Notes: generated by a model not told the origin, from the letters alone. Numbered from the stretch's first letter, positions 1-9,076 are shown. The stretch is 64,000 bases of DNA from Isoptericola cucumis (GCF_014635665.1 NZ_BMDG01000012.1:1-64000); one strand, 5' to 3'. Made by a program: numbers and translations.

Positions 1-48
1 GCCCGAGACCTCTACCACCTACTCGAACGGGGACCGATCGTCGCTTGA
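1..48 (+). CDS. C-terminal tail of an upstream gene (partial)
   Basis: Frame 1 is open from the left edge and reads ARDLYHLLERGPIVA before a TGA stop at 46-48. Fifteen residues are too few to identify a family. It is listed because the downstream heptad-repeat gene is preceded by a TetR-like operator, and such genes often sit beside a TetR regulator; this could be that regulator's end, but nothing here proves it. Confidence 0.3.
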   Translation, partial: ARDLYHLLERGPIVA

Positions 49-144
49 CATCCATAGGAGCGTCCCCTCGGCCGGCCCGGCCCGGCGCTGCGGCGCGGCG
101 GTCTCTCAGATCGTGTCCTGATCGTGACGCACCGCCGGCCCCGT

Positions 145-163
145 TACTGAGGGATCCTCAGTA
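145..163. promoter_or_regulatory. Putative TetR-type operator upstream of the heptad-repeat gene
   Basis: A perfect inverted repeat with 8-bp arms, TACTGAGG and CCTCAGTA, separated by GAT. It lies about 90 bp upstream of the ATG at 254, in the only gene-free stretch at the left edge (49-253). Size and symmetry are typical of a TetR-family dimer site. The regulator is not in the window unless the partial gene at 1-48 is it. Nothing else was recognised in 49-253. Confidence 0.5.
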
Positions 164-253
164 GTCTCCTGCTCAGCCCCGTCGACGGCGACGGGCCACG
201 GCCGTGCCGTGCTGGACTGCGCCGACGGCGGCGCGGACTGGAATGAGGCTCCG

Positions 254-2221
254 ATGAACTCGACCACCCCTGCCATCCGCGGGTCCCGCGGCCCGACCGT
301 CTCCACGATCGCGGCCGTCGCCGCCCTGGCACTCGCCGCGCTCGTCGCGCTCGTGGTGCTCGTCTCCCTCAACAGCCAGGTGGCCGACGGCGCCGTCCGG
401 CTCGACACCGGCGCGGACCAGGTCTCCGACGGGGCCGGCCAGCTCGCCGACGGGAGCACGCAGCTCGCCGACGGCGCGACCGACCTGTCCGACGGCGCCA
501 CCGACCTGTCCGACGGGGCCGCGCTGCTGTCCGACGGCGGTGGCGAGCTCGTGGCCGGCACCACCCGCCTCGTCAAGGGCTCGGGCGAGCTCCGCGACGG
601 CCTGGTCGGCAAGCTCCAGCCCGGCACGCTCGAGGCCCTCGACGGCATCATCGTGCTGGAGGACGGCACCCGGCAGCTGCGCGACGGTTCCGCCGAGCTC
701 GGCGCCGGCATCGTCCAGGCCGACGACGGCGCGGGTGATCTGGCGGACGGCACCAGCAGGCTCGCCGCGGGTTCTGGCGTCCTCGCCGATGGCACGGCCC
801 AGGTCGCGGGCGGTGCCTCTGCCGTCGCGGACGGCAACAAGGTGCTCGCCGACGGCTCGGCCGTCCTCGCCGACGGCAACTCCCAGGTCGCGGCCGGCGC
901 CGGCACCGTGGCCGCGGGCCTCGACGACCTCGTCACCTCGGGCGGCGAGCTCGCGGCCGGGGCCCGGGCCGCAGCCGGCGGCGCCGTGAAGCTCGACGAG
1001 GGTGCTGCCACGCTCGCGGAAGGCGGTGACGCCCTGGCGACCGGGACGGCGACAGCCGCCGCGGGCGCGGACGAGCTCTCCGCGGGCGCGGCCCACCTCG
1101 CGGCGGGGATCACCACCGCCGCCGACGGCAGCGGCGCCCTCGTGGAAGGCCTCGGCCAGGTGGCCGGCGGCGCCGAGCAGGTCGCCGGCGGGGCCGGCTC
1201 GCTCCGCGACAAGCTCACCGCTCTCGCGGCCGCGACCGAGGACGCCACGCTCAAGGCCACGCTGCAGCAGCTGGCCGCCGGCGCCTCGGACGTCGCTGCG
1301 GGCGCGACGGGCGTCAGCAACGGTGCAGCCGAGAGCCACGCCGGCGCGGTCCGGCTCCACGGCGGCTTCACCGCCGACGAGGGCCTCGTCAACGGTTCCC
1401 AGGCGCTCAGCGCGGGTGCGTCGTCGCTGAAGGAGGGCACGGCGAAGGCCGCCGCCGGGGCCGCGGCGGTCTCGACGGGCGCCGACGACCTCGCGCAGGG
1501 CGCGAGCGACCTGCGTGTCGGGACCGCGAAGGTCAGCGGCGGGATCACCGCCGTGCTGGACGGCGGGTCCCGGCTGCGCGACGGCGCCCATCAGGTGGCC
1601 ACCGGGGCCGGGCAGACCGCCGCCGGGGCCGAGGAGCTCGCCGGCGGCGCGACGACGCTGGCGGACGGGTCCGCGCGCGTCTTCGCCGGGTCGTACGACG
1701 CCGCGGTGGGTGCCGCGACGGTCGCGGCGGGCAACTCCGACGCCGCGGCGGGCGCCGCGGCGCTCGCCGACGGGCTCCCGCAGCTCGTCGACGGCAGCGC
1801 GACGCTCACCAGCAAGCTCGGCGACGCGCGGACCGGCGCCGGCAAGCTGGTGGACGGCCTGGACCGGATCGCGGTGGGCACGAACGACGCCGCCGAGGGG
1901 ATCCGCAAGCTCGCGGGCGGCGCCGTGGAGCTGGACGAGGGCGCCGCCGACCTCGCGGACGGGACCACCGAGCTGGCCTCGGGCGCGGACCTGGTGTCCG
2001 CGGGCGCGACGCGCCTGGCCACCGGCAGCGCCGACCTGTCCGTCGGGGCGGCGACACTCTCCGACGGCACGGTCGAGCTCGCCGACGGCACCGGCACCCT
2101 GCGGTCCGAGATGGAGGCCAGCCCGGCCGGCACGATGTCGGTGGCCAGCAGCATCCTGCTCGGGATCGGGCTGCTCGCCGGCGTGGCGGCGGTCGCGCTG
2201 CTGATGCGGCGCCGCATCTGA
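254..2221 (+). CDS. Membrane-anchored xxxLxxG heptad-repeat protein (YhgE/Pip-like)
   Basis: The 655-residue product has one hydrophobic helix near the N-terminus (about residues 18-40) and one at the C-terminus (last 25 residues, ending MRRRI). Almost everything between is short degenerate repeats of the form LADG-x-x-x-L-x-x-G, matching the X-X-X-Leu-X-X-Gly heptad repeats of YhgE/Pip-type envelope proteins. The two ends probably anchor a long extracytoplasmic coiled stalk. The conserved YhgE N-terminal domain is missing, so this is mostly stalk. ATG 254 is chosen over the frame-open start at 209 because the family-like N-terminus (basic stretch then membrane helix) begins there. Role unknown; perhaps a cell-envelope scaffold or export-associated protein. 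A strong hairpin follows the stop. Confidence 0.8.
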   Translation: MNSTTPAIRGSRGPTVSTIAAVAALALAALVALVVLVSLNSQVADGAVRLDTGADQVSDGAGQLADGSTQLADGATDLSDGATDLSDGAALLSDGGGELVAGTTRLVKGSGELRDGLVGKLQPGTLEALDGIIVLEDGTRQLRDGSAELGAGIVQADDGAGDLADGTSRLAAGSGVLADGTAQVAGGASAVADGNKVLADGSAVLADGNSQVAAGAGTVAAGLDDLVTSGGELAAGARAAAGGAVKLDEGAATLAEGGDALATGTATAAAGADELSAGAAHLAAGITTAADGSGALVEGLGQVAGGAEQVAGGAGSLRDKLTALAAATEDATLKATLQQLAAGASDVAAGATGVSNGAAESHAGAVRLHGGFTADEGLVNGSQALSAGASSLKEGTAKAAAGAAAVSTGADDLAQGASDLRVGTAKVSGGITAVLDGGSRLRDGAHQVATGAGQTAAGAEELAGGATTLADGSARVFAGSYDAAVGAATVAAGNSDAAAGAAALADGLPQLVDGSATLTSKLGDARTGAGKLVDGLDRIAVGTNDAAEGIRKLAGGAVELDEGAADLADGTTELASGADLVSAGATRLATGSADLSVGAATLSDGTVELADGTGTLRSEMEASPAGTMSVASSILLGIGLLAGVAAVALLMRRRI

Positions 2222-2231
2222 CCGACGCACC

Positions 2232-2280
2232 ACGGACGGACGGCCTGGCCCGACATCATCGGGCCAGGCCGTCCGTCCGT
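2232..2280. terminator. Bidirectional terminator between convergent genes
   Basis: A perfect 22-bp inverted repeat (arms 2232-2253 and 2259-2280) with a 5-nt loop sits exactly between the convergent heptad-repeat gene and the phosphoesterase gene. It would stop transcription from both sides. No long T tract follows, which is common in high-GC actinobacteria. Confidence 0.85.
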
Positions 2281-2299
2281 CTCTGCCGTCGTCGCTCGG

Positions 2300-4675
2300 T
2301 CAGCCGCGGCTGCCGAAGATGATCTCCCACAGGCTCTTGACCCGGACGGTGGTGGTCGTCGTGGCCGGCTCGGTGGCGTCGTCGCCCGAGTACCGCACCT
2401 CCACCTCGACCGTGCCGGGCTTGAACGGGCCGACCCGCAGCCGGCCGTCGCCCTTCGCGTTCAGCCGGTCGGTGTCCGCCGCCTTGCCGTTGACGGTCGC
2501 GGTGACGGTGCCGGCCGGGGTGCCGGCGGGCGACGCGACCGTCACGTCGAGGCGGGCACGCTGGAACCACGCGACGACCGTCTCGGGCGCGTCGACGGTG
2601 ATCGTCGGCTCCGCCTTCGCCGGCTCCGACACCTCGACCGGCACGGCGACCTCGGTGCCGGTCGCCGCCCCGGCGAGCGTGAGCGTCGCGGTGCCTGCGG
2701 GCGTGTCCGGCGGCAGGGTGACCTGGACGGACGCGGTGCCCGCCTCGTCGTCGGCCGCGCGGCCGATCGTGCTGTCCACCGCCGCGGAGCCGAGCGTCCG
2801 GTCGCCGAGGGACACGGTCAGCTCCGGGTCGGTGACGTCGTCCGACCCGGTCATGGCCCAGGACGACACGTCGAACGCGACGGTGCCGCCGGGCTCGTAC
2901 GCCTCCGGGGCACCGGCCGGGAAGGAGACACCGACGGCGTGCTGGGCGGCGTCGACGGGCAACGGCTCGGACGCCGCGAAGGCCGCCATGTAGTCGACGA
3001 AGGCCGTGAGGTCGCTCTTGCCGGTGTCACGGGCGCCGGTGCCCTCGGCGAAGGCGCGGAAGTTGTCGCCGCCGGTGGCCAGGAACGAGTTGACCGTCAC
3101 GGAGTAGGACGTGGCCTCCTCGATCGGCTCGCCGTCGAGCCACATGCCCGTGATCCGGTCGCCCTCGGGGCGCGCCGGGTCGTAGGTGTGCTCGAAGCCG
3201 GCCGAGACGCCGAGGCGCAGGAACGGGCGGCTCAGCACGTTGCCGTCGGCGTCGCGCTGCCACTGCTGCTCGAGCACGGCCTTGATCTGCGCTCCGGTGA
3301 GCTGCATGTTCACCAGCGTGTTGGCGAACGGCTGCACGGTCGCCGCCTGCTTGTACGTGACCGTGCGGGGGAACGCGTCGTCGCCGCTGCCGACCAGGTC
3401 GGCACGCAGGCCGCCGGGGTTCATGAACGCGATCTGGGCACCGCCGGACTCGGGAGCCTCGGTGGCCCAGCGCTGCACCTCGGCGACGAGGTTGCCGAGC
3501 GTGGACTCGCCGCCCCGGTTCTCCGCGAGCACGTCCTGCCCGGTCTCGGAGTCGACGGTCCACCGCTGCGCACGGTCCAGCTCGCCCGCGATCTGCCCCA
3601 GCGGCTCGGCGCCCAGCACGTCCGCCTCCGCGACGGCGTCCGCGACGAGCTTCTCGACCTCCGCGTCGGCCGGGTAGTTCCCCGCGAGCGGCAGCACGGC
3701 CGTCTCGACGCCCGCGACCTCGCCGGTCGCGGCGTCGACCGAGTACACGAGCCGGTTGAGGTTGTAGCCGTACTGGCCGGCCGACACGACGGGGCGCTCG
3801 GTGACGGCCTCCCCCGCCCACTCCTCGACGGGGAACGCGCAGTCGTAGGCGAGGTGGGTGTGCCCGGAGACGATGGCGTCCACCTCGGGGCCGACACCGC
3901 CCACGATGCCCGCGAACGCGTCGCCCGCCGTCGGCATCGCGGCGCACTCCGTGGACGCCGCACCCTCGTGCACCAGCAGGACGACGACGTCGGCGCCCGC
4001 GGCCTTGAGCGCGTCGGCCTCCTCGTTGGTCGTCTCGACGACGCTGCGCACCTCCAGGTCGGCGATGCCCGACGGGCTGACGAGCGTCTCGAGCTCCTCC
4101 GTGACGGCGCCGACGAAGCCGACCTGCACCTCGCCGAAGTCCTTGATCCAGCTGGCGGGGACGGCGTCCTCGCCGGTCGCCCGCACCTTGAGGTTGGCCG
4201 CGAGGTACTGCCACTGCGCGCCGCCGTACGGGTTGGTCTCGGCGTCGTACGGGGCGAGCACGCGGTCCATGAGGTCGTCGTGACCCTGGTCGAGCTCGTG
4301 GTTGCCGACCGCGGAGACGTCGAGGCCCGCGGCGTTGAGGGCGTCGATCGTCGGCTTGTCCTGCTGGATGAACGACTCGAACGTCGAGGCGCCGATGAGG
4401 TCGCCCGCCGCCGCGAACACGGTGTTCGGGTTCTGGGCGCGCAGCTGGTTCACGGCCCCGGACAGCACCGCGGCGCCGGCCTCGCTGCCGTTCGCCTGGA
4501 TGCGGCCGTGGAAGTCGTTGGTGGCGAGGATCTGGACGTCGACGACGTCCTGCGCGCTGACGTCGTCGTCAGCGGCGGCGGACGAGGCACCGGCCGCCGT
4601 GAGCCCGGCGACGGCGAGGCTCAGGGACGCGACGGCGGCGGTGCGCCGTCGCGCGGTAGGACGAGGGGAAACCAT
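2300..4675 (-). CDS. Secreted bifunctional metallophosphatase/5'-nucleotidase family protein
   Basis: The 791-residue protein begins with a twin-basic leader and hydrophobic stretch ending in an Ala-rich cleavage region (about residue 35). The calcineurin-like metallophosphatase domain follows: NDFHGR near residue 53, GNHELDQG near 125 and SGHTH near 275 are the metal-binding motifs. The 5'-nucleotidase C-terminal domain contains NSFLATGGDNFRAF, the nucleotide-binding loop region. The last ~100 residues look like an Ig-like (Big) beta domain, ending SLWEIIFGSRG. Expected role: extracellular hydrolysis of nucleotides or similar phosphoesters to scavenge phosphate and nucleosides. The start at 4675 has GGAG about 8 nt upstream; the GTG at 4705 lacks a ribosome site. 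No LPXTG anchor is visible. Confidence 0.9.
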   Translation of the reverse strand: MVSPRPTARRRTAAVASLSLAVAGLTAAGASSAAADDDVSAQDVVDVQILATNDFHGRIQANGSEAGAAVLSGAVNQLRAQNPNTVFAAAGDLIGASTFESFIQQDKPTIDALNAAGLDVSAVGNHELDQGHDDLMDRVLAPYDAETNPYGGAQWQYLAANLKVRATGEDAVPASWIKDFGEVQVGFVGAVTEELETLVSPSGIADLEVRSVVETTNEEADALKAAGADVVVLLVHEGAASTECAAMPTAGDAFAGIVGGVGPEVDAIVSGHTHLAYDCAFPVEEWAGEAVTERPVVSAGQYGYNLNRLVYSVDAATGEVAGVETAVLPLAGNYPADAEVEKLVADAVAEADVLGAEPLGQIAGELDRAQRWTVDSETGQDVLAENRGGESTLGNLVAEVQRWATEAPESGGAQIAFMNPGGLRADLVGSGDDAFPRTVTYKQAATVQPFANTLVNMQLTGAQIKAVLEQQWQRDADGNVLSRPFLRLGVSAGFEHTYDPARPEGDRITGMWLDGEPIEEATSYSVTVNSFLATGGDNFRAFAEGTGARDTGKSDLTAFVDYMAAFAASEPLPVDAAQHAVGVSFPAGAPEAYEPGGTVAFDVSSWAMTGSDDVTDPELTVSLGDRTLGSAAVDSTIGRAADDEAGTASVQVTLPPDTPAGTATLTLAGAATGTEVAVPVEVSEPAKAEPTITVDAPETVVAWFQRARLDVTVASPAGTPAGTVTATVNGKAADTDRLNAKGDGRLRVGPFKPGTVEVEVRYSGDDATEPATTTTTVRVKSLWEIIFGSRG

Positions 4676-4810
4676 GAGGCGCTCCAGGGGGCGAGAGGGC
4701 GGCACAAGGTGTGACCGACGCCACCGTAGCGGCGGCGGGCGACACGCGCGTGTCGCGCGCGAGAACGCCCCGGGAACGCCCGTCCCGGACCTGACCCGGC
4801 CTCAGCGCGC

Positions 4811-5215
4811 TCAGCGCGCGGCGAGCTCCTGCGCCGCGTCGCCGGACTCGTCGCCGGACCGGTCGCCCGCGCCCCCGCGGGACAGGGCCGGGTCGCTCAG
4901 GTGCCCGCTGCGGCGCAGCCACCACTCGGCCAGCAGGGTCGTCAGCGGCGGGACGGCGGCCGCGAGCGCCACGAGCGTGCGGAACCAGCCCCAGCGCAGC
5001 TTCACCGCCACGACCAGCGCGACCACGACGTAGGCCACGAACGCGGCGCCGTGCAGGCGACCGAACAGCCACACGCCCGCCTCCGTCGTCTCGGTGACGT
5101 ACTTGAGGAACATGCCCACGAGCAGGCCCGCCCAGGTGAAGGCCTCGATCACGGCGACGACGGCGAAGACGCGGCCGGTGCGGGAGAGCGGCGGGCGGGC
5201 GGGCGATGCGGGCAT
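4811..5215 (-). CDS. DUF3817 family membrane protein
   Basis: A 134-residue protein with about three membrane segments: AVVAVIEAFTWAGLLVGMFLK, a His-containing stretch FGRLHGAAFVAYVVVALVVA, and TLVALAAAVPPLTTLLAEWWL. This pattern (E-x-F-T/S-x-x-L-L near the N-terminus, RLHGxxF in the middle) matches DUF3817, a small integral membrane family common in actinobacteria. Function unknown. The ATG is preceded by GAGAGGT at a good distance. It sits alone between the phosphoesterase and a hemerythrin gene. Confidence 0.8.
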   Translation of the reverse strand: MPASPARPPLSRTGRVFAVVAVIEAFTWAGLLVGMFLKYVTETTEAGVWLFGRLHGAAFVAYVVVALVVAVKLRWGWFRTLVALAAAVPPLTTLLAEWWLRRSGHLSDPALSRGGAGDRSGDESGDAAQELAAR

Positions 5216-5319
5216 GGCAGACCTCTCGTGGTGCGGGCGGTGGCCCCAGTCTGCCCGACCCGGCCGCGCACCCGCCCCGACGAGATGACAGCCCGTCTGC
5301 TCCCGGCGGCGGCCGTGCC

Positions 5320-5913
5320 TCAGGCGAGCGGGCCCAGCACCTCACGGCGGTCCGTGCCCGCGAGCGCCGCGGCGACGGCCGGCTCGTCCAGCACCTCGAC
5401 GAGCCGCTTCTCCTCGTACCGGAAGTGCGTCTCCATGACGGCGTCGATGCCGTCGAGGTGACGTTCCAGCGTCGCGGCGTCGGCATGGTCGTCCACCGCA
5501 CGGGCGAGGTTGCCGAGCAGGTGGTCGAGCATCGAGTGGTCGCGCTTCAGCTCCGCGACCACGTCGGCGAGGTCGGGGCGCAGCTCCAGGAGCGCGGTGA
5601 AGACGCTGGCGTCCTCGCCACGGTGGTGCCCCTCGAGCGCCTGGCAGAAGCCGTGGCAGAACAGGCCGAGCTCGCGGCGGGGGTCGACGGCCCCGGGTAC
5701 CGAGGTGGCGTGGTCGGCGACCGCCTCCCGCGCGACCTCGAGCGCGTCGCGCAGGCGGGAGTGGACGGAGCGCAGCTCTTGGCCCCACGCGACGAGGCGG
5801 GCGGCGTCGTCGGGAGACGTACGGGCCGAGGGTGGGTCGGACGACGGCGTGGCAGGAGACGTCGTGGCAGGAGTGGTGGCGGGGGTCGGGGCGTCACGGT
5901 GCGGGTGGGTCAC
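5320..5913 (-). CDS. Hemerythrin domain-containing protein
   Basis: A 198-residue protein. After a Thr/Pro-rich leader of about 35 residues comes a four-helix hemerythrin/HHE domain. Candidate di-iron ligands are in FCHGFCQALEGHHRGED, KRDHSMLDHLL and METHFRYEEKRL. Such domains bind oxygen or nitric oxide, or sense iron and redox state. No sensory or effector domain is attached, so it is probably a small cytoplasmic oxygen/NO-handling or detoxification protein. GTG at 5913 is taken as start because the longer open frame upstream reads as low-complexity intergenic sequence. The exact start is uncertain. Confidence 0.8.
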   Translation of the reverse strand: MTHPHRDAPTPATTPATTSPATPSSDPPSARTSPDDAARLVAWGQELRSVHSRLRDALEVAREAVADHATSVPGAVDPRRELGLFCHGFCQALEGHHRGEDASVFTALLELRPDLADVVAELKRDHSMLDHLLGNLARAVDDHADAATLERHLDGIDAVMETHFRYEEKRLVEVLDEPAVAAALAGTDRREVLGPLA

Positions 5914-6061
5914 GATGGGGCCGAGCGTAGCCGCAGGCCACCCGGGTCGGCCGGTGCGCCGGTCACGGGCTCGTCGTCCGCCGGCCACCTGCCGTCCGCC
6001 GCGCGGTCATCCGCCCACGATGGGATGGTCGGGCAATCAACCCACCCTCCTGGAGGACGAC

Positions 6062-7030
6062 ATGGACCACCGCAGCTCCGCCGCCCCCGGCATCTCCCGA
6101 CGCGCCGCCCTCGGCGCCGTCGGCACCCTGGGCGCCGTCGGCGCCGCCGGCGCGCTCGCCGCACCGGCCGGCGCGTCCCCGGCCGCGACGACCGGGCGGC
6201 GCCCGGCCGGCGACCCGCTGATCGGTGCCGCGAAGGGCTCGACGATCCACGCGATGAGCTTCAACATCCGCCTCGACCGCAGCGACACGACGCAGCCGGG
6301 CGAGCCGGACCACTGGCCGGACCGCGCGCCCCTGGTCACGGCGTTCCTCGCGCTGGAGCAGCCGACGATCCTCGGCGTGCAGGAGGCGGAGTTCCAGCAG
6401 CTCGTCGCCGTGGAGGAGGGTCTCGGCCGGCACTACCGGACCGTGGGCTACGGCCGCGACGGCGGCGCGGGCGGCGAGTACTCGGCGATCTTCTACGACG
6501 CGCGCCGGCTCACGCTGCTGTGGTGGGACCAGTACTGGCTGTCGGACACGCCGGACCTCATCGGCTCGGCGACCTGGGGCAACTCCGTCACCCGCATCGT
6601 CACGTGGGCCCGGTTCCGCGACGAGCGCACGGGCACCGAGTTCCTGCACGTCAACTCCCACTTCGACCACGAGTCCGAGAACGCCCGGGTGCGCAGCGCC
6701 CGGGTGGTGCGCGACCAGGTCGCCGAGGCGGGCCTGCCCGCCGTGGTCAGCGCCGACTTCAACGCGGTCGCCGGCGCCTCCGCGCCGTACGACGTCCTCG
6801 TCACCGACGGCGGGCTGCTCGACACGTGGGATGCCGCCGACCGGCAGCTCACCCCCGACGTGGGCACCTTCCCGAACTACGGCGACCCCGTGCCCGGCGG
6901 CGAGCGCATCGACTGGATCCTCGCCAGCGGCGGCGTCGAGGTCCTGGCCGCGACGGTGAACACATGGACGTCGGGCGGGCGGTACCCGAGCGACCACACC
7001 CCGGTCCAGGCCCTGCTCCGCCTCGCCTGA
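6062..7030 (+). CDS. Tat-exported endonuclease/exonuclease/phosphatase family hydrolase
   Basis: A 322-residue protein. Its N-terminus carries a twin-arginine signal (SRRAALGAVG then a hydrophobic Ala/Gly stretch), so it is exported folded. The EEP fold motifs follow: MSFNIRLD (Asn of the active site), GVQEAE (metal-binding Glu), NSHFDH (catalytic His), SADFNAV (Asp/Asn) and SDHTPV at the end (Asp/His). Members cleave phosphodiester or phosphomonoester bonds; the substrate here is unknown but could be extracellular nucleic acid or a phospholipid head group. GGAGGA lies 5 nt before the ATG, which fixes the start. Confidence 0.9.
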   Translation: MDHRSSAAPGISRRAALGAVGTLGAVGAAGALAAPAGASPAATTGRRPAGDPLIGAAKGSTIHAMSFNIRLDRSDTTQPGEPDHWPDRAPLVTAFLALEQPTILGVQEAEFQQLVAVEEGLGRHYRTVGYGRDGGAGGEYSAIFYDARRLTLLWWDQYWLSDTPDLIGSATWGNSVTRIVTWARFRDERTGTEFLHVNSHFDHESENARVRSARVVRDQVAEAGLPAVVSADFNAVAGASAPYDVLVTDGGLLDTWDAADRQLTPDVGTFPNYGDPVPGGERIDWILASGGVEVLAATVNTWTSGGRYPSDHTPVQALLRLA

Positions 7031-7152
7031 CGCGCCTGGCTCGCCGGGCTCGCCGGGCTCGGTTCCCCGGGCCCGAGCGATGAGTCCGGCAGGCTGTCCC
7101 CGTCTGACGTGACGACCCGCCCACCCCGGGCGACGGACCGCAAGGGAGCACC

Positions 7153-7437
7153 ATGTCGTTCCAGGCGTACCTCGACGCCGTCGAGACCACGACCGGCCAC
7201 ACCCCGCGCCAGCTGGTGGAGCAGGCCACGGCCAAGGGCTTCGGCCCCGGCACCAAGGCCGGCCCGATCCTCGCGTGGCTGAAGGAGGACTACGGCCTCG
7301 GGCGGGGGCACGGCATGGCGATGGTGCACGTCATCACCAAGGGGCCGTCGATCAGCACGAAGCACGTCGGCTCGGACGGGGTGCACCGCGACGAGTCGGC
7401 CACCCTGTGGCTCGACGGCAAGGCGACCCGCCCGTGA
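7153..7437 (+). CDS. DUF4287 domain-containing protein
   Basis: A 94-residue protein matching DUF4287: SFQAYLDAVETTTG-x-TPRQL at the start, then an ILAWLKEDYGLGRGHGMAMVHV core. The family is small and cytoplasmic, common in actinobacteria, often in stress or conjugation-unrelated contexts, with no established activity. GGGAG precedes the ATG. Its stop overlaps the GTG start of the next gene by 4 bp, so the two are translationally coupled. Confidence 0.85.
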   Translation: MSFQAYLDAVETTTGHTPRQLVEQATAKGFGPGTKAGPILAWLKEDYGLGRGHGMAMVHVITKGPSISTKHVGSDGVHRDESATLWLDGKATRP

Positions 7438-8372
7438 CGGCGGGCGTGCCGGGCGTCGGGCCCGCGGACGGCGACGCGCTCGGGCCGGAGCGCTACGCCG
7501 AGGCCGACGGCGTGCGGCTGTGCTACCAGTCCCTCGGCGACCCGGCCGACCCCACGGTGCTGCTCGTCGGCGGTGTGGGGTCGCCGATGGACTGGTGGCC
7601 CGCCGACCTGTGCGTGGCCCTCGCGGACCTCGACGGCCCCCACCGCCGGCACGTCGTGCGCTACGACCACCGCGACACCGGCCGGTCGACGACCTGCCCG
7701 CCGGGGGCGCCGGACTACACCGGCCGCGACGTCACCGAGGACGCGCTGCGCGTGCTCGACGCCGCCGGTGTCCGCTCCGCGCACGTCGTCGGCCTGTCGA
7801 TGGGCGGCGCCATCGCGCAGGAGCTCGCGCTGGAGCACCCCGACCGCGTCACGACGGCCACCCTGGTCGCCACCACCCGCGCGGTGTCGGGTCCCGACGA
7901 CGCCGAGCTGCCGCCGTCGGCGCCGGAGCTCGACGGGCTCTGGGACGGCCCCGCCCCCGATCCCGCGGACACCGCGGCGCTCGTCGAGGCGGCCGTCGCC
8001 GAGGACCGCGCGCTCACCGGCCGCGGCACCTTCGACGAGGGCCGGACGCGCGCCGTCGCGACCCGCGGCGTCGAGCGCTCCATCGACCCGACAGCCGGCG
8101 GCAACCACTTCGCTGCCGAGCCCGGGGAGCCGTTCGCGGGCACGCTCGCCGACATCGCCGTGCCGACCCTGGTCGTGCACGGCACCGAGGACCCGCTGTT
8201 CCCCGGCCACGGGGAGGCCCTCGCGGCCGCGATCCCCGGCGCCCGGCTGCTGCTGCTCGAGGGGATGGGGCACCAGGCGCCGCCGCCGGAGACGTGGGAC
8301 GTGCTGCTGCCGGAGCTCGCCCGGCACACCGGCTCGTCGGACCCGGGCGCCGTCCCGCGGCAGGATGGGTGA
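7434..8372 (+). CDS. Alpha/beta hydrolase
   Basis: A 312-residue alpha/beta hydrolase. The nucleophile elbow is GLSMGG with Ser at residue 122. The oxyanion region is LLVGGVGSPMDWW near residue 46. The acid is likely the Asp in HGTEDPLF and the catalytic His in GMGHQAP near the C-terminus. Related proteins are esterases, lactonases or hydrolases of the aclacinomycin-methylesterase-like group (long insert with RYDHRDTGRST). Substrate not predictable. The GTG start at 7434 overlaps the preceding DUF4287 stop, so an operon of two or three genes with the downstream MBL hydrolase is likely. Confidence 0.88.
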   Translation: MTAGVPGVGPADGDALGPERYAEADGVRLCYQSLGDPADPTVLLVGGVGSPMDWWPADLCVALADLDGPHRRHVVRYDHRDTGRSTTCPPGAPDYTGRDVTEDALRVLDAAGVRSAHVVGLSMGGAIAQELALEHPDRVTTATLVATTRAVSGPDDAELPPSAPELDGLWDGPAPDPADTAALVEAAVAEDRALTGRGTFDEGRTRAVATRGVERSIDPTAGGNHFAAEPGEPFAGTLADIAVPTLVVHGTEDPLFPGHGEALAAAIPGARLLLLEGMGHQAPPPETWDVLLPELARHTGSSDPGAVPRQDG

Positions 8373-8407
8373 CGACACGTCGTGACGGCGACCGAGAGGA
8401 GAGCGAC

Positions 8408-9073
8408 ATGTCCACCGTCGCGATGACGGTGTGGGGCCACGCCGGGATCCGGCTCGAGCGCGACGGGCGGGCGCTCGTCGTCGACCCCGGCACGTTCACC
8501 GACCCGGGCATCCTGGCCGGCGCCGACGCCGTCCTGGTGACGCACGAGCACGCCGACCACGTCGACGTCGAGGGTGTGGTCACGGCACTCGCGGACGGGT
8601 CGTCGGCCGAGGTGTGGGCGCCGGGCGCCGTCGTCGACCTCCTGGCCGGGGCGGGCGCGCCCGCCGGGCGGCTGCACGCCGTCGACGGCGGCGACGTCGT
8701 CGAGGCGGCCGGGTTCGCCGTGCAGGTCGTGGGCCACCGCCACGCGACCATCCACCCCGACCTGGAGCCGCCCGCCAACGTCGGCTACCTCGTCGACGGC
8801 GCGGTGCTGCACCCGGGCGACGCCTTCGTCCCGGTGCCGGACGGCGCCCGGGTGCAGGTGCTCGCCCTGCCCGTCAGCGGGCCGTGGCTCAAGCTGGCCG
8901 AGGCCGTGGACTACCTGCGGCAGGTGGCCCCCGGCACCGCCGTCCCGGTCCACGACGCCATCCTCAGCGACGCCGGGAGAGCCGTCGTCGACCGGATCAC
9001 GGCGTCGCTCGCCGGCGACGTGCCGTACCGGCGCCTGGCCCCCGGCGAGGTGCTGGCGGTCCCGGCGGACTGA
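8408..9073 (+). CDS. MBL-fold metallo-hydrolase (UlaG-like)
   Basis: A 221-residue protein with the metallo-beta-lactamase fold: GHAGIRLE and DPGTF near the start, then THEHADHVD, the HxHxDH zinc motif, at about residue 45. Later HPGDAF and PVHDAI supply further ligands. It resembles the short UlaG/MBL-like phosphoryl-lactone hydrolase group that is usual in actinobacteria. Cytoplasmic (no signal). GAGGAG lies upstream of the ATG. It follows the alpha/beta hydrolase by 35 bp on the same strand. Confidence 0.87.
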   Translation: MSTVAMTVWGHAGIRLERDGRALVVDPGTFTDPGILAGADAVLVTHEHADHVDVEGVVTALADGSSAEVWAPGAVVDLLAGAGAPAGRLHAVDGGDVVEAAGFAVQVVGHRHATIHPDLEPPANVGYLVDGAVLHPGDAFVPVPDGARVQVLALPVSGPWLKLAEAVDYLRQVAPGTAVPVHDAILSDAGRAVVDRITASLAGDVPYRRLAPGEVLAVPAD

Positions 9074-9076
9074 CGG

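Noticed and set aside
45-50. TTGACA as a -35 box at the left edge
   Set aside because: No TANNNT element at 16-18 bp downstream and it overlaps the end of the upstream reading frame.
173-2233. Long minus-strand open frame opposite the heptad-repeat gene
   Set aside because: It is a composition shadow of the plus-strand repeats: Arg/Gly/Ala-rich, no recognisable fold, while the plus strand has clear helix and heptad patterns.
7031-7152. Terminator after the EEP hydrolase gene
   Set aside because: Only a short run of CTCGCCGGG repeats is seen, without a convincing stem-loop.
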